Under the pieces are notes generated by a model that was not told where the DNA came from, did not search any database, and worked only from the letters and a program-made list of their open reading frames with translations. DNA of 7,221 nucleotides from Caldilineaceae bacterium (lineage in GTDB: Bacteria > Chloroflexota > Anaerolineae > Caldilineales > Caldilineaceae): positions 1-7,221 of the forward strand of contig WGCB01000746.1 in assembly GCA_015494005.1 (NCBI GenBank), given 5' to 3'. Positions 1 to 4,527 of the stretch are shown one piece after another. The first letter of the stretch is position 1. Every line of letters begins with the position of its first letter. The position numbers and the translations under genes were made by a program.

Positions 1-843
1 GCCGGGCATGTCGAAGTGCTCCTCGATGCCCCGGCCCGTCTCGCCCAGGACGCCGATGCTGTGGGCCTCATCGATCATGAGCCGGGCGTTGTAGCGGCGG
101 CAGAGATCCACCGCCGCAGGCAGGTCGAAGATGTCCCCGTCCATGCTGAAGACCGCGTCCGCCACCACCAGCTTGCCCGCGCTCTCCGGGGCTCGCTGCA
201 ACATGCGCTCCAGGTCGGCCATGTCGTTGTGCTTGAAGCGCTTGAATTCCCCCCGGGCCAGCATGCAGCCGTCCACGATGCTGGCGTGGTTCCACTTGTC
301 CGAGAGCACCCAGTCTCCCCGGCCCACCAGGGTGCTGATGGTGGCCAGGTTGGTCACGTAGCCGGAGCTGTAGACGATGGCGTCCTCCCGGCCGGTGAAG
401 TGGGCGATGGTCTGTTCCAGCTCCACGTGAACGTCCAGGGTGCCGCCCAGGATGCGCACGCCGTGGGTGCCGGCGCCGTACTTGTCCAGGGCTGCCTTGG
501 CCGCCGCGACGATGCGGGGATGCTGGAGCAGCCCCAGGTAGCTGTAGGTGGCGAACATGAGCTTGCGCTGGCCCTCGGTGTGGACCCAGGGGCCATCCAG
601 CTCATCCACGGCCTGGAAGTAGTAGTACATGTGGGCGTCCCGGGTCTCCTGGACCCGCTCCCACATGGCGTCGATCTTCCAGCTGAAGGCGTCCCGCCCA
701 GGATCCTGGGCGTGGCGTTCCAGCTCTTCCGGTTCCAGCGCCGAGATGGGGGCCGAAGCGACGCTCTTCACCGCGTCCAAGGGGGCCACCGTACCGGCGT
801 TGGCTGGGCTTTCCTTGCCCAGGTTGTCCATAGATTCTGCCAT
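1..843 (-). CDS. Alpha-oxoamine synthase family PLP enzyme (KBL/AONS/SPT-like), partial at the left edge
   Basis: Reverse-strand frame of 281 codons, open to the window edge, so the C-terminal part is missing. The family condenses an amino acid with an acyl-CoA and releases CO2, or runs the related glycine acetyltransfer (8-amino-7-oxononanoate synthase, 2-amino-3-ketobutyrate CoA ligase, serine palmitoyltransferase). Visible landmarks: SYLGL at residues 101-105, GTHGVRILGGT at 125-135, SDKWNHAS at 181-188 with the His expected to stack on PLP, and the PLP-binding DEAHSIGVLGETGRG at 258-272 (Asp contacts the pyridine nitrogen). The Schiff-base lysine would lie beyond the edge. SYLGL sits about 45-50 residues later than I expect for a minimal KBL/AONS, so there is an N-terminal extension. 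I chose the ATG at 843, with GAGG 12 nt upstream. An in-frame ATG at 876 would add 11 residues but has no ribosome site, and a stop at 930-928 closes the frame upstream. Substrates cannot be assigned. Family assignment is firm; exact enzyme is not. Confidence 0.9.
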   Translation of the reverse strand, partial: MAESMDNLGKESPANAGTVAPLDAVKSVASAPISALEPEELERHAQDPGRDAFSWKIDAMWERVQETRDAHMYYYFQAVDELDGPWVHTEGQRKLMFATYSYLGLLQHPRIVAAAKAALDKYGAGTHGVRILGGTLDVHVELEQTIAHFTGREDAIVYSSGYVTNLATISTLVGRGDWVLSDKWNHASIVDGCMLARGEFKRFKHNDMADLERMLQRAPESAGKLVVADAVFSMDGDIFDLPAAVDLCRRYNARLMIDEAHSIGVLGETGRGIEEHFDMPG

Positions 844-923
844 TTTAGGAATCGTCCTCGCGAAAGAATCATCCATGATGTCACAGGGCCGGGGGAGGGG
901 CGGGGTTGACGGTCTGTAAGGCC

Positions 924-952
924 TTGCCTATCTGCGCCAACTTTGTTAGATT
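924..952 (+). promoter_or_regulatory. Promoter-like element for the alpha/beta hydrolase
   Basis: TTGCCT (924-929) and TAGATT (947-952) are separated by 17 nt, with a TGN extended -10 (TG at 944-945). Transcription would start near 959, giving a leader of about 75 nt. A second, poorer arrangement is TTGACG (906-911) with TATCTG (929-934), also 17 nt apart. The -10 overlaps that of the opposing promoter, so the two could not easily be used simultaneously. Confidence 0.4.
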
Positions 953-978
953 GTAGCTTAATCCCCAGGTGTACGCAA
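950..978 (-). promoter_or_regulatory. Promoter-like element for the leftward PLP-enzyme gene
   Basis: Read on the minus strand, TTGCGT (978-973) and TACAAT (955-950, 5/6 to consensus) are separated by 17 nt. Transcription would begin near 943, giving a leader of about 100 nt to the ATG at 843. Hexamer match only; the -35 shares just three bases with consensus. Confidence 0.4.
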
Positions 979-1018
979 AGGTTTCAGGACCTCCCTCCCC
1001 CGGATCCATGCCAACAGC

Positions 1019-1026
1019 AAGGAGGT
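1019..1026 (+). promoter_or_regulatory. Strong ribosome binding site that fixes the hydrolase start
   Basis: AAGGAGGT lies 9 nt before the ATG at 1036. It is the best Shine-Dalgarno match in the window and decides against upstream in-frame starts such as the TTG at 943. Confidence 0.85.
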
Positions 1027-1035
1027 GCGAGTCCG

Positions 1036-2082
1036 ATGGATCGATCGACTGTGGCGGAACGCAAGGATGGATTCGAGCCTTTTCTGCCCCATCCCCTGGT
1101 GCGGGGCGGGGATCGCCAGACGATCCTGGCCGCGCTGCGTCCTCGACGGGCCGACCTGTTGACTCGGAGGGAGCAGGCGGTGCTCATCGACGCCGGGAAG
1201 GACTACACGGGCTTCGCGCCGGAGCGGGCCGTGCGTCTCCTGGGCTTCTACACTCGGGGCCTCACCCGAGGGCGCCGGCGCGGACTGGTCCTGCTCCTCC
1301 ACGGCTGGGAGGGGAGCAGCCACTCCTCCTATAACCTGCTCCTGGGCAGCGCGCTGATCCGCCAGGGCTACGATGTCTTCCGGCTCAACCTGCGGGACCA
1401 CGGCCCCACCCACCACCTGAACCCGGGCTTCTTCTACGCCACCCTGATCGAGGAGGCGGCCACCGCGGTGGACTGGGTCAGCCAGCTGGCCGGGGAAGCA
1501 CCCTTCTACATCGTGGGGGCCTCCATGGGGGGCAACTTCGCCCTGCGCCTGGCCCTCTGGCATGGCCGGCAGCCCTTCCACAACCTGCGTCACGTCATCG
1601 CCATCAACCCGGCCCTGGATCCCAACCACACCAGCGACGCCCTGGACCGCCAGCCCCTCTACCTCCACTATTTCCGTCGTCGCTGGCTGGCGTCCCTGCG
1701 CCGCAAACAGGCCCTCTTCCCGGAGCTCTACGACTTCACGCCCCTCACCAAGCTCAAGACCATGCGGGAGATGACCGAGTGGCTGGTCACCCGCTACGGC
1801 AAGTTCCCGGACGCCTGGAGCTACTACGAGAGCTACTCCGTGGCCGGGGACCGGCTGAGCCGAGGGCTGACCGTGCCCACCACCATCATCACCGCCGCGG
1901 ACGATCCCATCATCCCGGTGGAGGACTTCCACGCCCTGGCGCCTCACCCCCTGCTGGACGTGCAGATCCATCCCAGCGGTGGGCACGTGGGCTTCACCGA
2001 TGCCTTTCCCCTGCGCCACTGCCTGCCAGCCCTGGTGAGCCGGGTCCTGCAGCGGGCCGGGGAAGCCTCCGCGGAGGGGTAA
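1036..2082 (+). CDS. Alpha/beta-fold hydrolase, YheT/COG0429-like
   Basis: A 348-residue predicted serine hydrolase, probably cytoplasmic because no signal peptide or membrane segment is visible. The N-terminus carries the PLVRGGDRQTI stretch (20-30) typical of the YheT-like group. The oxyanion-hole strand reads LLLHGWEGSSHSSYN (86-100). LNLRDHGPTHHLN follows at 117-129. The nucleophile elbow is GASMGGN (161-167) with Ser163. The likely acid is Asp290 in ITAADDPI, and the likely base is His317 in SGGHVGF, so the triad looks complete and in order. Family members are mostly assigned esterase-like activity and the natural substrate is usually unknown; nothing here narrows it. The length is normal for the family. 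It is transcribed away from the PLP enzyme and separated by 358 nt from the next gene, so it looks monocistronic. The start is set by the strong ribosome site 9 nt upstream. Confidence 0.9.
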   Translation: MDRSTVAERKDGFEPFLPHPLVRGGDRQTILAALRPRRADLLTRREQAVLIDAGKDYTGFAPERAVRLLGFYTRGLTRGRRRGLVLLLHGWEGSSHSSYNLLLGSALIRQGYDVFRLNLRDHGPTHHLNPGFFYATLIEEAATAVDWVSQLAGEAPFYIVGASMGGNFALRLALWHGRQPFHNLRHVIAINPALDPNHTSDALDRQPLYLHYFRRRWLASLRRKQALFPELYDFTPLTKLKTMREMTEWLVTRYGKFPDAWSYYESYSVAGDRLSRGLTVPTTIITAADDPIIPVEDFHALAPHPLLDVQIHPSGGHVGFTDAFPLRHCLPALVSRVLQRAGEASAEG

Positions 2083-2284
2083 CTGGGTCGGAAGTCAGGC
2101 CTGGATCGCCTGGCAAATCAAAGGGCGCATTCTCCACACGGCTCCGATCCTTCCTGGACCTGCCCGGTGTGCAAGATCTGCGCCCAACACTGGCGGCGGT
2201 ATGGGGATTGGCTGCGACCGCAGTATAGCACTGGCCCCACCCGGGGAGCAAACCCAACGGGAATTTCCACCCTGAAGGCCAGCC

Positions 2285-2315
2285 GCCGGGCAAAGCGCCC
2301 ATTCTCCCGGCTTTT
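2285..2315 (+). terminator. Weak terminator-like hairpin after the hydrolase
   Basis: GCCGGG (2285-2290) can pair with CCCGGC (2306-2311) across a 15-nt loop, followed directly by TTTT (2312-2315). The long loop and short U-tract make this a marginal intrinsic terminator. It lies about 200 nt after the hydrolase stop and just ahead of the next promoter-like element. Confidence 0.3.
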
Positions 2316-2334
2316 CCAGGAAGCTCCCAGGCTG

Positions 2335-2343
2335 TGATAGAAT
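2335..2343 (+). promoter_or_regulatory. Extended -10 element for the RmlD-like operon
   Basis: TGATAGAAT is an extended -10: a TGN motif followed by TAGAAT, 5/6 to consensus. No good -35 is seen at 16-18 nt upstream, which extended -10 promoters can tolerate. The predicted start near 2350 gives a leader of about 90 nt. This is the only promoter-like signal I see ahead of the four-gene operon. Confidence 0.45.
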
Positions 2344-2369
2344 CCACCTGCGGCCGGGGAAGCGCCGAT

Positions 2370-2408
2370 CATCCCGGAGAGCCATCCCGGAGAATCGCTC
2401 CGGAAAAA
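2370..2408 (+). repeat. Duplicated 13-bp unit in the operon leader
   Basis: CATCCCGGAGA occurs at 2370-2380 and again at 2383-2393, a 13-bp period. A third, decayed unit (CGCTCCGGAAA) begins at 2396. The repeats lie about 20-60 nt downstream of the predicted transcription start and before the RmlD-like start codon. They could be operator half-sites, an RNA element or slippage products. Confidence 0.55.
2387..2403 (+). other. Short leader hairpin
   Basis: CCGGAG (2387-2392) and CTCCGG (2398-2403) form a perfect 6-bp stem with a 5-nt loop. The first repeat unit carries an identical CCGGAG at 2374-2379, so two mutually exclusive stems with the same 3' arm are possible. The run AAAAACTTTGG follows. 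Confidence 0.35.
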
Positions 2409-2440
2409 CTTTGGACCAGCGCCATGCACAGTTCCATCCC

Positions 2441-3292
2441 ATGCACATCCTGATCACCGGCGCCAACGGCCAGCTGGGCCGGGCTCTGGTCCAGGCCCTG
2501 GCGCCCCGCCACCGCATCACGGCCTGGAGCCGGCAGGAGGGGGACATCAGCCAGCCCGGCATCGCCCAGCAGGTGGCCGCGCTGGCCCCGGATCTGCTCA
2601 TCAACGCGGCGGCCTGGACCCACGTGGACCAGGCCGAGGAGGCGCCGGACCCGGTCTACGCGGTGAACGGACTGGGGCCCGGCTACCTGGCGGAAGGCTG
2701 TGCGGCCTGCGGCGCGGCCATGGTCCAGATCAGCAGCAACGAGGTCTTCCCCGGGGAGCCCGGGCGCTTCTACCGGGAGTACGATCTGCTCCAGCCCGGG
2801 GGCGTCTACGCCCGGAGCAAGGCCGCAGGGGAGCAGGCGGCCCGGCAGCGGCTGGATCGCCTCTACATCGTGCGGGTGGCCTGGCTCTTCGGGCCGGGCG
2901 GCCACAACTTCCCTCGCAAGATCGTGGCCGCGGCGGACCGTCACGGGGCCCTCCAGGTGGTGGCGGACGAGGTCGGCAACCCCACCTACGCCCCGGACGT
3001 GGCTGAGGCCCTGGCTCAGCTCATCGAGACCGGGCGCTACGGCGTCTATCACCTGGTCAACCAGGGCCGTGCTAGCCGCCTGGAGCTGGCCCGGGAGATC
3101 CTGGCCCGGACCGGCCGCGGTCACGTCCCGGTGACGCCCATCTCCCTGGAGCAGTGGCCTCGAGCCGTCCAACCGCCCCGGCACGCGGTGCTGGTCAACC
3201 AGGCAGCCGCTGCTCTGGGCATCCAGCTCCGCCCCTGGCAGGAAGCCATCGCCGACTACGCCCGCAGCGAGGATTTCAGCGCCTCGGAGTAG
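2441..3292 (+). CDS. RmlD-like NAD(P)-dependent sugar-nucleotide reductase (dTDP-4-dehydrorhamnose reductase family)
   Basis: A 283-residue extended short-chain dehydrogenase. The Rossmann motif TGANGQLG at 6-13 directly follows the first beta strand, which supports the ATG at 2441. A TTG at 2411 would add ten residues that do not resemble the family. Further landmarks: NAAAWTHVDQAEEAPDPVYAVN at 55-76, SSNEVFPGE at 98-106, catalytic pair Tyr123/Lys127 in YARSK, WLFGPGGHNFPRKI at 148-161, and RPWQEAI near the end (264-270). True RmlD enzymes reduce dTDP-4-keto-L-rhamnose to dTDP-L-rhamnose. Here the usual STDYVFDG is SSNEVFPG, and the RPxxSxL-like substrate loop is altered (QPPRHAVL at 244-251), so another sugar nucleotide or a MAT2B-like non-catalytic role is possible. 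No rmlA, B or C homologue is in the window. No clear ribosome site precedes the start. The gene probably leads the operon and feeds the adjacent glycosyltransferase. Confidence 0.85.
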   Translation: MHILITGANGQLGRALVQALAPRHRITAWSRQEGDISQPGIAQQVAALAPDLLINAAAWTHVDQAEEAPDPVYAVNGLGPGYLAEGCAACGAAMVQISSNEVFPGEPGRFYREYDLLQPGGVYARSKAAGEQAARQRLDRLYIVRVAWLFGPGGHNFPRKIVAAADRHGALQVVADEVGNPTYAPDVAEALAQLIETGRYGVYHLVNQGRASRLELAREILARTGRGHVPVTPISLEQWPRAVQPPRHAVLVNQAAAALGIQLRPWQEAIADYARSEDFSASE

Positions 3293-3314
3293 CCCAGCCT
3301 GGATCATCCAGCTG

Positions 3315-3354
3315 CCCAACGACCCAGTCACCCAACCGTCCCATGACCCAGAAC
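3315..3354 (+). repeat. Degenerate CCCA octamer array across the glycosyltransferase start
   Basis: CCCA recurs at 3315, 3323, 3331, 3340 and 3347 (spacings 8, 8, 9, 7), with CCCAGTCA at 3323-3330 the clearest unit. The array fills most of the 50-nt gap after the reductase and runs through the ATG at 3343 into the coding sequence. No Shine-Dalgarno sequence is present, so the start codon sits inside repeat-derived DNA. Confidence 0.5.
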
Positions 3355-4527
3355 GCCGAGTCCTCCCCGAAACCCGACGCCAACGGCCGACCCGGTCCGC
3401 TCCAGGACCAGGCCTACGAGACCCTACGCAGCCAGAGCCGGGTGGTCATGCGCCACAACATCGCCCTGAACCTGGACCGCTTCAAGGCCGCGCCGGAGGG
3501 TTTCTCCCCCCGGCCCCAGCGGGAGTTCCCGCCTTTGAAGCCCGTGCGCCCGCCCTTCTTCTCGGTGATCGTGCCCAACTACAACGGGCGGCGCTTCCTG
3601 CCCGGCCTGCTGCAGGCCCTGGAGGAGCAGACCTTCCAGGACTTCGAGGTGATCCTGGCGGACGACGCCAGCACCGACGACTCCGTGGCCTTCGTGGAGG
3701 CCCGCTATCCCTGGGTGCGGGTGGTGATGAACCGGCGTAACCAGGGCTTCGTGGCCACGGCCAACCTGGCCGCGGACCTGGCCCGGGGGCGAGTGCTGGT
3801 CCTCCTGAACAACGACACAGAGCCGGAGCCGGGCTGGCTGGCCGAGCTGGCCCAGGCCGTCTGCACCCACCCGGACGCGGCCATCATCGCCAGCAAGATC
3901 CTCCTCTTCGATGATCGCCAGCGGCTGCACACCGCGGGGGACGCGCTGGGAGCGGACGGCATTCCCCGCAACCGGGGCGTCTGGGAGGAGGATCGGGGCC
4001 AGTACGACCAGGACGAGGAGGTCTTCTCCGGCTGCGGCGGGGGCATGGCCGTGCGTCGAGAGGTCTGGCAGGCCCTGGGCGGCTTCGACGAGGATTTCTG
4101 GATGTACCTGGACGACGTGGACCTGGCCTTCCGGGCCCGGCTCATGGGCTGGCGGGTGGTCTTCGCGCCGGCCGCTCGCCTCTACCACCACCTGAGCGGC
4201 AGCGGCGGAGACACCCTCTCCAGCTACTACGTGGGCCGCAACACCATCTGGACCCTGGTCAAGAACATGCCTGGCGGCCTGCTGGCCCGGCGCCTGCCCT
4301 GGATCCTGGCGGCCCAGGGACGCATCGCCTGGGAGGCCCTGACCCACATCCAGGGGGAAGCGGCCCGGGCTCGTCTGCGGGGTCAACTGGCCGGGATCCG
4401 GGGCCTGCCCCGCATGGTCCGCAAGCGGCAGATCATCCAGGCCCGCCGGGTGGTGGGCGAGGCTGAGATCGAGCGCGTTCTTGACCCAATCACCCCTTCA
4501 GGAGTTCCCCATGCAAGCACCCCCTGA
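3343..4527 (+). CDS. Family 2 glycosyltransferase, rhamnosyltransferase-like
   Basis: 394 residues with a GT-A catalytic core. FFSVIVPNYNGRRFL opens it at 72-86. LADDASTDDSV at 105-115 provides nucleotide-binding aspartates. LLNNDTEPEPGWL at 154-166 holds the DXD-like metal site near Asp158. SGCGGGMAVRREVW at 229-242 and FDEDFWMYLDDVDLAFR at 248-264 supply the likely catalytic base in LDDVDL (Asp257/Asp258). YHHLSGSG at 281-288 and YYVGRNTIWTLVKN at 295-308 are typical of GT2 enzymes near rhamnosyl/surface-glycan transferases. There is no obvious membrane helix, so it probably works at the cytoplasmic face on a lipid-linked or protein acceptor. About 70 residues precede the core. The ATG at 3343 lacks a ribosome site, and Met36 (3448) is an alternative. 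The last 17 nt overlap the ATPase gene. Donor and acceptor are not readable from sequence; an L-rhamnose-type donor is suggested only by the adjacent RmlD-like gene. Confidence 0.88.
   Translation: MTQNAESSPKPDANGRPGPLQDQAYETLRSQSRVVMRHNIALNLDRFKAAPEGFSPRPQREFPPLKPVRPPFFSVIVPNYNGRRFLPGLLQALEEQTFQDFEVILADDASTDDSVAFVEARYPWVRVVMNRRNQGFVATANLAADLARGRVLVLLNNDTEPEPGWLAELAQAVCTHPDAAIIASKILLFDDRQRLHTAGDALGADGIPRNRGVWEEDRGQYDQDEEVFSGCGGGMAVRREVWQALGGFDEDFWMYLDDVDLAFRARLMGWRVVFAPAARLYHHLSGSGGDTLSSYYVGRNTIWTLVKNMPGGLLARRLPWILAAQGRIAWEALTHIQGEAARARLRGQLAGIRGLPRMVRKRQIIQARRVVGEAEIERVLDPITPSGVPHASTP
4485..4500 (+). repeat. Two-unit octamer trace before the ATPase start
   Basis: CCCAATCA (4485-4492) is followed by CCCCTTCA (4493-4500). 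The stretch GACCCAATCACCC here and GACCCAGTCACCC at 3321-3333 differ at one base, and both stand shortly before a start codon. This copy lies within the glycosyltransferase 3' coding end, where it encodes part of the tail around PITPSG. Confidence 0.45.
4500..4504 (+). promoter_or_regulatory. Ribosome binding site for the ATPase, inside the glycosyltransferase
   Basis: AGGAG ends 6 nt before the ATG at 4511 and lies in the glycosyltransferase coding sequence. It supports the 4511 start over the in-frame TTG at 4481 and implies coupling of the two genes. Confidence 0.7.

Larger units (their letters stand above)
2083..2440. other. 358-nt intergenic region without a convincing gene
   Basis: No RNA gene or recognisable protein is seen. 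The hydrolase frame stays open for 84 codons after its stop (to the TGA at 2335-2337) but has no good start and no recognised family. The region contains a weak terminator-like hairpin (2285-2315), an extended -10 element (2335-2343), a duplicated 13-bp unit (2370-2395) and a short hairpin (2387-2403). A 12-bp dyad, CTGCG-AC-CGCAG, at 2212-2223 could be a protein site but has no supporting context. Confidence 0.6.

Noticed and set aside
16..909. A 297-codon plus-strand open frame opposite the PLP-enzyme gene
   Set aside because: It is antisense to a frame with clear alpha-oxoamine synthase motifs. Its translation is rich in His, Gly and Val without any family motif, typical of a GC-rich shadow frame.
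2066..2077. Perfect palindrome CCTCCGCGGAGG at the end of the hydrolase gene as a terminator
   Set aside because: It lies inside the coding sequence just before the stop, leaves almost no loop, and is not followed by a T-run. It is likely a chance GC-rich palindrome.
2222..2227. TATACT on the minus strand as a -10 for an antisense transcript
   Set aside because: No -35 at suitable spacing and no gene or RNA structure downstream on that strand.
2083..2337. Open frame continuing for 84 codons after the hydrolase stop, including CPVCKICAQHW, which resembles a zinc-binding cluster
   Set aside because: There is no good start codon or ribosome site and no recognisable domain. Open stretches of this length are expected by chance at this GC content. 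Stop-codon read-through would need direct evidence.
2411..2440. TTG start at 2411 for the reductase
   Set aside because: It would prepend ten residues before the first Rossmann strand, whereas the ATG at 2441 gives the normal family N-terminus. A weak purine stretch upstream keeps it as a minor alternative.
2424..2453. Nine-codon upstream frame overlapping the reductase start as a leader peptide gene
   Set aside because: No ribosome site and no amino-acid bias suggestive of attenuation, so it is not annotated as a gene.
2369..4386. Long minus-strand frames opposite the reductase (2369-3331) and the glycosyltransferase (3424-4386)
   Set aside because: Both are shadows of plus-strand genes with recognisable catalytic motifs. 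Such antisense frames occur opposite nearly every gene here, including 958-2019 opposite the hydrolase.
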